From NCBI RefSeq assembly GCF_900239975.1, contig NZ_LS992154.1, positions 248,001 to 312,000 on the forward strand: a stretch of 64,000 bases of DNA, read 5' to 3'. The stretch is from Chlamydia poikilotherma. Lineage in GTDB: Bacteria > Chlamydiota > Chlamydiia > Chlamydiales > Chlamydiaceae. The notes beneath the pieces were generated by a model that saw only the letters and a program-made list of their open reading frames with translations, searched no databases and was not told the origin of the DNA. The position numbers and the translations under genes are program-made. Shown here piece by piece: positions 28,796-38,508 of the stretch; position 1 is the stretch's first letter; every line of letters begins with the position of its first letter.

Positions 28796-28824
28796 AAGAA
28801 AGCTTCCCTTAATTTATCATGATT

Positions 28825-31800
28825 CTATGGATTTCCGGAATTTCCTGCTCTCGTAGTGTCGTTAGCATCTTTTGGTAGTAAACAGTTGTAATGGTTATTA
28901 GCGCGTAGAACAAAAATTTCCGCTTGCTGTTCTGGAGTATAGTCCATCTGGAAGAACCCGTAGCTATTTGCCAGCGGTGTCAATTGGCGTACAGTTTGTG
29001 TTAAACTTCCATCTGCTAAATATTGACAAAGCGCTAGAGAGCCTAAAGCGGAAGAAATAGCAGAAATATGCTCATCTTCTGCTTGCGTGTTTACAGAGTT
29101 AAACATACGCATAAGATTTCGAATGTCCATAGTATTCAGATCATGGATAAAGGATTGAGATGCTTCTGGATATGCATTTCCTCGGCGTACTAAAGAAAAC
29201 AGGAAGGCTCTTTGCAAATTATTATAGGTGGTTATTTTCTCAAAGTTTGCCCAGAATAATACAGTCCAGCGGTCAAAGTTGCTCACGATCCTCGTTTTCA
29301 TGCGCGTTGTTTGCTCATTAATATAAGCAGTTAACTTAGTTGTCAAACCTGTAATATTATCTAAAATGTGATGATGTGAATGCAAGAAACTATAGAGTAA
29401 AATGTCTGGAGTGAGTGTTTGACTGAATGGTCTAGTGGCATTTTGAGGTGTGGCCCTATATCCTACTATATCTAGATGTTGAATAAAGTTTTCCCACAGC
29501 TCAGGATAGTTTACCTGTACATCTTGAATTAGGGCAGAAACTCTTGCTGGATTTCCTGAATCCATAATTTGGAAGAAATCATTTCTCATGGTTTGGCAGA
29601 GAGAAAGCGCTGTAGGATCCCTAGCTAGGAAGGATAATGTTGTTTCAATAGTTTGAGTATTAACGTCATTTCCAAATGTAGGACCGAACCAACAGAAGGT
29701 TCCAAAAATGCTTCCTCCTGTAGATAAAACGCGATGCGCATTTATACTCTTTCGCAAAGCTTGTTGCAGATGCGGTTGATAAAGTAACATAATTTGCTTT
29801 GCAGCATTTCCTGTAGCTCGATTTTGAAGTAGAGAAGGATATTGCAATAGGAAGAAGAACATCTTTATTCCCTCTGCATATGTCTTGTCTTGAGAGTTTC
29901 TTGAAGTCTCTAATTCTAATCCCGCAAATATTGGAGATGCACTCATTTCAAAGTATGATGCTGTTAAATTAGCACTTTGGTTAATGTGTCGTAAAATAGT
30001 ATCTAGAGTAGTTCTTAACTGTGCTTCAGGAAGAGTTTGGAGCGTACTTTGCATTAATTTGGCGATGATTCTGTAGGTAAGACCTAATTGTACAATAGTT
30101 TGTGAAGATTTAAAGCCATCACAGAGAGCAAGAGCAACCTCAATTAGGCTTCCGGCCTGTTTTTGAGACCAGGAGGCTTGTAACTTTGCATTAAGTGCTG
30201 CAGCTTTTCCTCCGTTCCATCCTAAAAATTCTGCTAGGGTTGTGTCATTTCCTAAAACGCCTTCAAATACGGTTTTTGCTTGTCCTAGGAAGTCAGAACA
30301 TAAATTATTATTTGCTGCGCATGAAGGATGCGAAAGAAGGAAAGAAACAAGAATTAGCGGTGTAGGTAGGTGAATATTGGGTCTTGTTGTAGCGACAGCC
30401 TGGAAGAATTTTTGGTAGTGTCCTTGAATTTCTGGAGGAAGATTTTGTATTAAGGATCTAACACTTTCTTCAGTTAAATTTCCAGAAACTAAGATGGCAG
30501 TCATGCTGTTCATAAGCTCATTTAATGATGCTTGAAACCGCACAGCTTCCTGCTGTTGTGCCTGAGGTAATTGTTGAATATCTTGATCATTGAGCAGTAA
30601 TTGCGATAGGAACTCTAAAGTAAGTTCTACCTGTTTTGCAGCTCCTGTTATCGGTAGCATATTGCCACGGAAGATATGATTTAAAATAGGGCTAGACGGT
30701 TCTGTTTGGATAATCTTCCTTAGAGAATCTGCTAACATTTCCGGAGCTTCTACCATCTGACCTAAGATTAAAGCACGAACGTTTTCTGCTCCTCCCATAC
30801 TCGTTATACGATTTTCATCCATGGTGAAAAGAGCAAGATTTTTTAAATAGGAAATCGCTACAGGTGTGTGTATAGGGGAAAGAAGGATATGATCATACAG
30901 GTCTTTGATATTTGGATGACCTTGGCAGGACCGGATAATTTGAGCCATTTGCTCAGATAACAATTGGTTTCTTATCGATGATTGTGCAAAGGGGAGTCCT
31001 AAAATACGCTGAGCCTCGTTTTCGAATGCTTGAGGATTTCCACGGCGGCTTAACGAACACAACCAGCCTATATAGAAAGAACGGTAGAAACAGTTTCCAT
31101 CTCCTGGAACATCAACAAGATAATAGTTGGCATCTAGGTGTTTTAATTGATTTAACAATAGATTAGCGACTTGAGTATTTTCACTCTGAGGACTTCCTGT
31201 ACGTATGATATTCTCCAAATCTCTTATCATAATTTCGAAATTCGATTGAATACGTTTAGGATATGTGGCTACGAATAGAGGATTAAGAATTTGCGTTGCT
31301 GTGATAGTTAAACGTGCGCTATTTGGAGCTAACCCCTGCTCATTAAAATTGGCCATAGCCTCTAAAGATTTTCGATCTACACCTGAGGGTAAGACCCCTA
31401 GCCTTTGCATGCGATCTACAATCTCGGTTAGAGTGGGCAATCCCGGTATTGATCTGAGAGTCGGTGCTGGTGTTGCTACGGGAGGGCCTGCTGGAGGAAC
31501 CGTAGGGGGTGTTGTGTCTACTGGTTGTACCGGTGTTTGTGGTGCTGGAGAGACAGGTCGTTGTCCTGGAGTAGGTGTTGTGGGAGGAAGATCCAGGGAA
31601 GCTTTGGTAATGGGTGGCGTAGGAGCTGCTTGTGGTGTTGTGTCTGCTGGTTGTACCGGTGTTTGTGGTGTTGGAGAGACAGGTTGTTGTCCTGGAGTAG
31701 GTGTTGTGGGATGAGGAAGATCTGGCGAGGTTTGGGTAACGGATGGTTGTTGGGGTTGAGGTGTAGGGCTTCTTCTTGGAGAGACAGGAGATGCTGTTGG

Positions 31801-32040
31801 ATGAGGTGTCGGAGTTTGTGGTTGTACGGGGATAACGGGTATAGAGGTCTCTTCTATTGCATGATTAGTGCAATAATGGAAAAGTAAGAGAAGACCTAAT
31901 GTAATAATATGTAATAGCACATAGGCAACCAATCTCAGAGCTCTAATACATAGAGGATCCTGTGGGTTGGTTTGTAGGTGATAAAGATTATTTCTTCCTG
32001 GAGGAGGGCAGGAAGGAGGCGTAGAAGATGGTGAGCTCAT
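28825..32040 (-). CDS. ChlaOTU-like deubiquitinase effector (OTU domain)
   Basis: A 1071-residue protein matching the ChlaOTU type III effector described in C. caviae, which removes ubiquitin and affects NDP52 recruitment. There is no Sec signal. Residues 1-28 are Ser/Pro-rich, residues 30-58 hydrophobic, and residues 70-200 a proline/threonine-rich repeat region. The OTU Asp/Cys motif PGDGNCFYRSF puts the catalytic cysteine at residue 317 and aspartate at 314. The expected C-terminal histidine motif, NNHYNCLL, is at residue 1050. The 733 residues between are mostly helical, far more than the usual spacing of a little over 100. It is divergently transcribed from artJ and lies directly upstream of the DAHP synthase. 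Confidence 0.88.
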   Translation of the reverse strand: MSSPSSTPPSCPPPGRNNLYHLQTNPQDPLCIRALRLVAYVLLHIITLGLLLLFHYCTNHAIEETSIPVIPVQPQTPTPHPTASPVSPRRSPTPQPQQPSVTQTSPDLPHPTTPTPGQQPVSPTPQTPVQPADTTPQAAPTPPITKASLDLPPTTPTPGQRPVSPAPQTPVQPVDTTPPTVPPAGPPVATPAPTLRSIPGLPTLTEIVDRMQRLGVLPSGVDRKSLEAMANFNEQGLAPNSARLTITATQILNPLFVATYPKRIQSNFEIMIRDLENIIRTGSPQSENTQVANLLLNQLKHLDANYYLVDVPGDGNCFYRSFYIGWLCSLSRRGNPQAFENEAQRILGLPFAQSSIRNQLLSEQMAQIIRSCQGHPNIKDLYDHILLSPIHTPVAISYLKNLALFTMDENRITSMGGAENVRALILGQMVEAPEMLADSLRKIIQTEPSSPILNHIFRGNMLPITGAAKQVELTLEFLSQLLLNDQDIQQLPQAQQQEAVRFQASLNELMNSMTAILVSGNLTEESVRSLIQNLPPEIQGHYQKFFQAVATTRPNIHLPTPLILVSFLLSHPSCAANNNLCSDFLGQAKTVFEGVLGNDTTLAEFLGWNGGKAAALNAKLQASWSQKQAGSLIEVALALCDGFKSSQTIVQLGLTYRIIAKLMQSTLQTLPEAQLRTTLDTILRHINQSANLTASYFEMSASPIFAGLELETSRNSQDKTYAEGIKMFFFLLQYPSLLQNRATGNAAKQIMLLYQPHLQQALRKSINAHRVLSTGGSIFGTFCWFGPTFGNDVNTQTIETTLSFLARDPTALSLCQTMRNDFFQIMDSGNPARVSALIQDVQVNYPELWENFIQHLDIVGYRATPQNATRPFSQTLTPDILLYSFLHSHHHILDNITGLTTKLTAYINEQTTRMKTRIVSNFDRWTVLFWANFEKITTYNNLQRAFLFSLVRRGNAYPEASQSFIHDLNTMDIRNLMRMFNSVNTQAEDEHISAISSALGSLALCQYLADGSLTQTVRQLTPLANSYGFFQMDYTPEQQAEIFVLRANNHYNCLLPKDANDTTRAGNSGNP
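31508..31742 (-). repeat. Tandem ~126-bp repeat coding the proline-rich region
   Basis: Two copies with a 126-base offset (42 codons). The cores 31515-31585 and 31641-31711 differ at three positions. They encode the TPGQ-P-VSP-PQTPVQP-DTTP unit of the ChlaOTU-like protein. Confidence 0.85.
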
Positions 32041-32145
32041 AATTGAATTTGTTTTATATAACTACATACCTACTCGCTATCGATGTCAATTAATTTAAAA
32101 GCATATTCGAGTTTGCTGATTTATTGTTTCGTATGTAAAGTATAG

Positions 32146-32952
<807 letters not shown>

Positions 32953-33165
32953 TATTTCTTTTGTTAAGAAGAATCTTCGTCTCAGAATATTCTTCTTGAC
33001 TATCTTTTAAATAGTAATTTTCTTTTTAAAATCTATATTTGGATTCTTACTTCTTCAGTTTCTTAGTATAAAATTAATTTATGTATATTTTTATAAACTC
33101 TTATAATTTGATCTTTTCTATTCTTTTTGTTATTTTTTCTTTCTGATTATTTTAAGGGGCTGTGT

Positions 33166-33870
33166 ATGTTTGGTTCCTTCCCGTGTTATCCTGGTTTCAA
33201 GGATAGCACTCAATATGCTAGCACGCATTTTTATTGTTCTTCTTGTGAGAGTGTCGTGCAACCCAGTGAGGTTTCTATCCTTGTCGTGGGTAGCGATGGT
33301 CATCCCAGTGGAGTGGCTCCTGTTTTGCGATGTAAAGAGCATCCGATTAAGGGGACATATTCTTCAGGGCCTTTGACCACATTATGGGGATTGCATCCTA
33401 AAGATGCCGACGCTATTGTTGTTCGTGAGCAAATGCGCAGCGTATGTTTTCGTGTGCGTAATTTAGATATTTGCTCTTTATTGAGTTTTCTTGGGGGAGG
33501 AATTCTACTTCTTTCAGGAATTGTTCTTGGTGTGATTGTTTCTGCTCCTGTGATTCCTGGTTTACATCACTGGTGTTTTTCTGGAATTCTATTAGGTGTC
33601 GGCTTGATCTTATGTTTGGTTGGAGTAATTCTTAATTATTTTTCACGGGCGCGTGTTCGGGAATGGCTAAGCCTTTCAAAGGATTATACAGAACGTTGTG
33701 AACTTGTTCACGTTCAGGACGGTACAGAAAAGTATGTCGTGCTTACAGACTTCCCCCCTTCATGTCATTTGCTGGATCCTATATTAGCTAATAATTCTCT
33801 TCCTCCTCCCCCAATCTCTCTGCCTATTTTTGAACCTACATCTTCAGAGCCCGCTTCTTCTTTTTCTTAA
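33166..33870 (+). CDS. Inc-like protein with paired membrane segments
   Basis: A 234-residue protein. Residues 1-95 are soluble with a cysteine-rich patch (FYCSSCES followed later by LRCKEHP) that could bind metal. A bilobed hydrophobic hairpin at about residues 98-158 (two helices with a short HHW turn) is the hallmark of chlamydial inclusion membrane proteins. A soluble tail ends in proline/serine-rich sequence. I start at ATG 33166, with AAGGGG six bases upstream; a longer in-frame start 39 bases earlier has no support. No signal peptide. Function unknown; secretion to the inclusion membrane is inferred from topology. Confidence 0.75.
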   Translation: MFGSFPCYPGFKDSTQYASTHFYCSSCESVVQPSEVSILVVGSDGHPSGVAPVLRCKEHPIKGTYSSGPLTTLWGLHPKDADAIVVREQMRSVCFRVRNLDICSLLSFLGGGILLLSGIVLGVIVSAPVIPGLHHWCFSGILLGVGLILCLVGVILNYFSRARVREWLSLSKDYTERCELVHVQDGTEKYVVLTDFPPSCHLLDPILANNSLPPPPISLPIFEPTSSEPASSFS

Positions 33871-33902
33871 TTTTCTAGACAGTTACAATTTCGTTTTTAG
33901 GA

Positions 33903-34736
33903 ATGTGTTGGGGATTGTCTGTGAGAAAAGAGAACCGAGGAGATTTTTCATCAGGTAAATTAATCTTTTTAGGATCAGGAAATCCTGAGGGGATTCCTGT
34001 TGCCTTTTGTTCCTGTGCTATTTGCACAGGAAAGCAAATACGACGTTTACGTCCTTCCGTGCTTATTGAATGGGGAGGAAAGAATTTTCTTATTGATGTT
34101 GGTCCGGATTTTCGACAACAAATGTTAGAGAATAATATTCAAAAACTTGATGGAGTATTTCTTACTCATCCGCACTACGATCATATTGGGGGTATTGATG
34201 ATTTACGTGTTTGGTATGTCATGCATCAGCGTTCTCTCCCCGTTGTTCTTTCTGCATTTACTTATAAATATCTTTGCAAAGCTCGTGAGCATATTGTCTT
34301 CCCTCAAGGTGGTGACGCCACGCTTCCCGCTTCTTTAGATTTTACTATTTTAAATGAAGCCTATGGTGAGAACACATTTTTAGATCTTCCGTATACTTAC
34401 GTTTCCTATTATCAAAAATCTTGTGAAGTTATGGGGTACCGTTTTGGGAACCTCGCTTATCTTACCGATATGAACAGGTATGACAAGGAAATTTTTAGTT
34501 ATCTCTCTGGGGTGGACACTCTAATTCTATCTGTTTCCCCCAATCAACCTCCCGGAGCTTTTTCCGGACGTGGATACGCACATTTTACTATAAGTCAGGC
34601 AGAAGATTTTGCTTCCTATGTTGGAGCAAAGAAATTGATCATCACACATATCAGCCATAACTTACAAAAAGAGCTCGCAGATTATTCTGATAAGGTGTCT
34701 GCTTATGATGGTATGGAAGTTCCCTGGTCTTTATAA
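33903..34736 (+). CDS. Metallo-beta-lactamase-fold hydrolase (PhnP-like)
   Basis: A 277-residue protein with the metal motif LTHPHYDHIGG and the N-terminal LIFLGSGNPEGIPVAFCSC, including two cysteines (CSCAIC) as in PhnP-type phosphodiesterases. Further family segments are LIDVGPDFRQQML, NLAYLTDMNRY and IITHISHN. The exact start is unclear: the ATG at 33903 has AGGA touching it, and a GTG at 33921 has GGGGA at better distance. It is followed eight bases later by hflX. The likely substrate is a cyclic or aryl phosphodiester; this is inference. Confidence 0.88.
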   Translation: MCWGLSVRKENRGDFSSGKLIFLGSGNPEGIPVAFCSCAICTGKQIRRLRPSVLIEWGGKNFLIDVGPDFRQQMLENNIQKLDGVFLTHPHYDHIGGIDDLRVWYVMHQRSLPVVLSAFTYKYLCKAREHIVFPQGGDATLPASLDFTILNEAYGENTFLDLPYTYVSYYQKSCEVMGYRFGNLAYLTDMNRYDKEIFSYLSGVDTLILSVSPNQPPGAFSGRGYAHFTISQAEDFASYVGAKKLIITHISHNLQKELADYSDKVSAYDGMEVPWSL

Positions 34737-34745
34737 GGATAGATA

Positions 34746-36116
34746 ATGAAAAAAAAGTCTAAAGAAGAGAAAAAGAGTCGTGAGAGTGCTTTAGGATGGC
34801 GTTTCTCTCTTCCTAGAGAAGAGCAAGATCCTTCTCAAGCTTTAGCAGTTTCTTGTTATACAGGAAAAGCTGATCAAAAGAATGTTCAAGAACATAGCGA
34901 GGAGCTAGTTTCTCTTGCTGAATCGTGCGATATCACAGTATTGGAAACACGTTCATGGATTTTGCGTACGCCATCATCTTCAACGTATTTAAATGAAGGG
35001 AAGCTTTTAGAAATAGAGGAGATTTTACAAGCATTTCCTACTATTGGCACTTTGATAGTTGATGAAGAAATTACTGCTTCACAACAGAGAAACCTGGAGA
35101 AACGTTTAGGCCTTGTTGTTTTAGATCGTACGGAGTTGATATTAGAAATTTTTGCTAGCCGTGCCTTTACAGCAGAAGCTGGGCTTCAAGTGGAATTGGC
35201 ACGTGCACGTTATCTTCTTCCTCGATTGAAGAGAATGTGGGGCCACTTATCACGTCAAAAATCTGGAGGCGGTAGTGGTGGAGGGTTCGTTAAAGGAGAA
35301 GGAGAGAAACAAATCGAGCTCGATAGAAGGATGATTCGTGAAAGAATTCACAAATTGACTTCTGATCTTAAATCTGTAGAAAAACAAAGGAAGGAGCGTC
35401 GTAAGGCTAAGGAAAAACGAGGAATTCCTTCATTTGCTTTGATTGGCTATACCAACTCTGGAAAGAGCACGTTATTGAATCTTTTAACCTCTGCAGAAGC
35501 TTATGCAGAAGATAAGCTATTTGCTACCCTAGATCCTAAAACTCGTAGATGTATTCTTCCTAGTGGGCAGCGTGTTCTCGTTACAGATACAGTAGGATTT
35601 ATCCGTAAATTACCCCATACTCTCGTCGCAGCATTTAAAAGTACTTTAGAAGCTGCTTTACATGAAGATGTTTTACTTCATGTTGTTGATGCTTCACATC
35701 CTCTAGCTTTTGAGCATATAGAGACAACGAAAGCAATACTAGAAGAATTAGGAATCGATCATCCTAAAATCATTACAGTATTAAATAAGATCGATGAGTT
35801 TCCTGATGGTAAAGCATCTACGAAACTTCGTTTATTATCTCCACGTGCTGTATTAGTCTCTGCAAAAACTGGAGAGGGAATTCAAAATCTTCTTGAAGCA
35901 ATGACAGATATTATTACCCAAGGATGCCCTGAGGTGACATTAAAATTTTCTTATAAAGACTATGGGAAATTTACCGAGCTTTATGATGCAGGATTAGTAC
36001 TTTCACATCGCTGTAAAGATGATATTTTAATTGTAGAGAGCTATCTGCCAAAAGAATTGGAGAAGAAGTATCAACCGTTTATTTCTCGTTCTTCTCAAAG
36101 GAAAAAAGAAGATTAA
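34746..36116 (+). CDS. hflX: Ribosome-associated GTPase HflX
   Basis: A 456-residue protein. It has an N-terminal HflX domain with the glycine-rich loop SGGGSGGGFVKGEGEKQIELDRR, a helical coiled segment, and a GTPase domain from about residue 230: P-loop GYTNSGKSTLL, switch region ATLDPKTR, DTVGFIRKLPH and NKIDE. HflX binds the large ribosomal subunit and splits stalled ribosomes. Length is typical. Starts 10 bases after the metallo-hydrolase. Confidence 0.95.
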   Translation: MKKKSKEEKKSRESALGWRFSLPREEQDPSQALAVSCYTGKADQKNVQEHSEELVSLAESCDITVLETRSWILRTPSSSTYLNEGKLLEIEEILQAFPTIGTLIVDEEITASQQRNLEKRLGLVVLDRTELILEIFASRAFTAEAGLQVELARARYLLPRLKRMWGHLSRQKSGGGSGGGFVKGEGEKQIELDRRMIRERIHKLTSDLKSVEKQRKERRKAKEKRGIPSFALIGYTNSGKSTLLNLLTSAEAYAEDKLFATLDPKTRRCILPSGQRVLVTDTVGFIRKLPHTLVAAFKSTLEAALHEDVLLHVVDASHPLAFEHIETTKAILEELGIDHPKIITVLNKIDEFPDGKASTKLRLLSPRAVLVSAKTGEGIQNLLEAMTDIITQGCPEVTLKFSYKDYGKFTELYDAGLVLSHRCKDDILIVESYLPKELEKKYQPFISRSSQRKKED

Positions 36117-36235
36117 ATTTTATGTTAGAAGGTTTTTACAGGCTAATAAGAAAAAGAGAATCTTTATTAGTGAGTAAAAGTAGGGATACTTTAGAATACT
36201 GTCTTCTTATTTTTTTCAGATCTTGCTAGAAACTT

Positions 36236-37501
36236 ATGACAGTTGTAGAAGTAAAGGGAACGTTTAAGCTTGTTTGTTTAGGATGTCGTGTAAATCAATA
36301 TGAAATTCAAAGTTATCGAGATCAGCTGAATTTCCTGGGCTATCGCGAAATTACCGACCCTGAGGTTCCTTGTGACTTATGTATTGTCAATACGTGTGCT
36401 GTTACAGGATCTGCAGAGAGTTCAGGACGTCATGCCATACGTCAAATTTGTAGACAAAATCCTAATGCTTTCTTAGTCGTTACAGGCTGTTTAGGAGAGG
36501 CTGACAAAGAATTTTTCAAGTCTTTAGAAAGGCAGTGCCTTCTTGTCTCCAATAAGGAAAAACATCAATTAATGGAGAAGATTTTTCCCTCCATTCACGA
36601 TCTTCCTGAGTTTCGTATTCGTAGTTTTGAGGGGAAATCGCGAGCTTTTATTAAAGTTCAGGATGGGTGCAATTCCTTTTGTTCGTATTGCATTATTCCT
36701 TATTTGCGTGGTAGGTCACGTTCGCGACCTATTCAGGAGATCCTCGAAGAAATTTCTGGATTAGTTTCTCAGGGATATCGAGAAGTTGTCATTGCTGGAA
36801 TTAACGTTGGTGATTATCAAGATGAGGGAAAATCTTTAGCGCATCTTATCCGTCAGGTAGATGAGATTGAAGGTATAGAAAGAATACGGATTTCTTCTAT
36901 AGATCCCGAAGATGTTCAGGAAGATCTTAGGGATATTTTACTTTTAGGAAAGCATACCTGCCATTCTTCACATCTCGTTTTGCAATCGGGATCTAATGCG
37001 ATTTTAAAACGTATGAATCGCAAATATTCAAGAAGTGATTTTTTAGATTGTGTAGATGCTTTGCGTTCTGTGGATCCTAAATATGCTTTCACGACAGATG
37101 TGATTGTTGGATTTCCAGGTGAGACAGATCAAGATTTTGAAGATACCCTACGGATTATTGAAGATGTGGGTTTTATCAAAATACATATTTTTCCTTTCAG
37201 CCCTAGAGAGCGAACCAAGGCTTATACGTTCTCTTCTCAACTACCTCAATCTGTAATTAATGAAAGAAAGAAGTATCTTGCTGAAGTTGCAAAAGAAGTG
37301 GCGCGTAAGGAGACTGCGCAGCGTATCGGAGAAACTCTTTCTGTACTTGTTGAAAGGATTGATGAGGGCATAGCCTACGGGCATTCTCCATATTTTGATA
37401 TGGTAGGCTTTCCTGCAGATCCTAATGTAGCTGTGAATACGTTAATAGATGTATGTATAGAGGCTATTGAAGAAGATACGCTTAAAGGAAAACGTGTATG
37501 A
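36236..37501 (+). CDS. mtaB: tRNA threonylcarbamoyladenosine methylthiotransferase MtaB
   Basis: A 421-residue radical SAM methylthiotransferase. The N-terminal UPF0004 domain has CLGCRVNQYE, with further cysteines in NTCAVT and TGCLGE for one iron-sulphur cluster. The radical SAM motif is CNSFCSYC. The C-terminal TRAM domain covers about the last 60 residues. The NQ-x-E N-terminal signature and lack of MiaB features point to MtaB, which makes ms2t6A37 in tRNA. The stop overlaps the next gene's start (ATGA). Confidence 0.9.
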   Translation: MTVVEVKGTFKLVCLGCRVNQYEIQSYRDQLNFLGYREITDPEVPCDLCIVNTCAVTGSAESSGRHAIRQICRQNPNAFLVVTGCLGEADKEFFKSLERQCLLVSNKEKHQLMEKIFPSIHDLPEFRIRSFEGKSRAFIKVQDGCNSFCSYCIIPYLRGRSRSRPIQEILEEISGLVSQGYREVVIAGINVGDYQDEGKSLAHLIRQVDEIEGIERIRISSIDPEDVQEDLRDILLLGKHTCHSSHLVLQSGSNAILKRMNRKYSRSDFLDCVDALRSVDPKYAFTTDVIVGFPGETDQDFEDTLRIIEDVGFIKIHIFPFSPRERTKAYTFSSQLPQSVINERKKYLAEVAKEVARKETAQRIGETLSVLVERIDEGIAYGHSPYFDMVGFPADPNVAVNTLIDVCIEAIEEDTLKGKRV

Positions 37502-38496
37502 TTAAAATAACTCAGAATTTTAAGCCTTATACGTTGATTCCTGGAACATTTATGCCTATTCCAGGATCTGAACTTTATGCTCAGATATTTCCTACATTAT
37601 GGCGTATATTTTCTGCTTCTCATGAACTTCTTGATGAAGGTCATATAGAAGCTCAAGGACCTTTAAAACGCTTTGTTGTTTTCCAAGATCTACATCGCGG
37701 AGGATTAGCCGTTGCTTGTGAGCAATATAAATACTACATTCTTCCTTCTGGGAAAAAGGTAAATTCTTTGAAAGGTCATCTACCATTTGCGGACTCTGCA
37801 GAACCACTACTTTCTTTAGGAGTGCATAAACACGCGGATCTGCATAAGATTCGCTGTCGTAGGGATTTAAAAGAGGTCCTTCCTTTATTGCTGCGACTTA
37901 GTTCTCTTACTCCTGCTTCTTCAAGAGATGAGGAATATTTAAAGAAGGGAAGTGGAAAATTATTTATTGATGCCTATCAAAAGATTCAAGCAAGAAGTAA
38001 GACAGAGATCTATTCAGCGTTATCTTCTTTGTATCTTGCGGGATTCTCTGAGAATCTTTTGCCTAGAGTATACGATACTGAATATCAGGGAATTCTTAAC
38101 GAACTTCCTAAAAAAAACATACGTGAAAATATTCCTTTTGCATTGCTTTCCTATAGTATGTCTATGCTAAGTGATCTCTTTATTTTGCGTGATAAGGAGA
38201 TTGTAGAAATCCTTCCCTCCTTACCTCCAGAGTTTCCTTGTGGGAGGTTTGTCAATGTCTATCTTCAAGGAATAGGAAAGTTCTCTTTGGAATGGAGTAA
38301 AAAGACAATCCGTCGTGTTTGTTTGCATGCTGAGGAAGTAACGCCTTTACTTTTGGGTTTTTCTCCAGAATTATCTCATTGTCGTTTACGCCAATGGGAA
38401 AAGAAACAGTTAGTAAATTCTTCTAAGATTTCTTTAGGAGAAAGTATGGAGATAAAAGCAGGAACTACGTATTTATGGGATTGTTTCCATAAGTAA
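37498..38496 (+). CDS. Conserved chlamydial hypothetical (CT865-like position)
   Basis: A 332-residue soluble protein with no recognised domain, opening MIKITQNFKPYTLIPGTFMP. It contains arginine/lysine-rich alpha/beta stretches and no membrane segment. It is translationally coupled to mtaB by an ATGA overlap and ends 12 bases before glgB. A hypothetical gene directly upstream of glgB is conserved in C. trachomatis (CT865 as I recall). Function unknown. Confidence 0.82.
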   Translation: MIKITQNFKPYTLIPGTFMPIPGSELYAQIFPTLWRIFSASHELLDEGHIEAQGPLKRFVVFQDLHRGGLAVACEQYKYYILPSGKKVNSLKGHLPFADSAEPLLSLGVHKHADLHKIRCRRDLKEVLPLLLRLSSLTPASSRDEEYLKKGSGKLFIDAYQKIQARSKTEIYSALSSLYLAGFSENLLPRVYDTEYQGILNELPKKNIRENIPFALLSYSMSMLSDLFILRDKEIVEILPSLPPEFPCGRFVNVYLQGIGKFSLEWSKKTIRRVCLHAEEVTPLLLGFSPELSHCRLRQWEKKQLVNSSKISLGESMEIKAGTTYLWDCFHK

Positions 38497-38508
38497 GCTA
38501 GTTTCCTA

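Noticed and set aside
31265-31714. 149-codon plus-strand frame rich in glycine, valine and cysteine
   Set aside because: It is the antisense reading of the proline-rich repeats of the ChlaOTU-like gene; its apparent repeats only mirror those.
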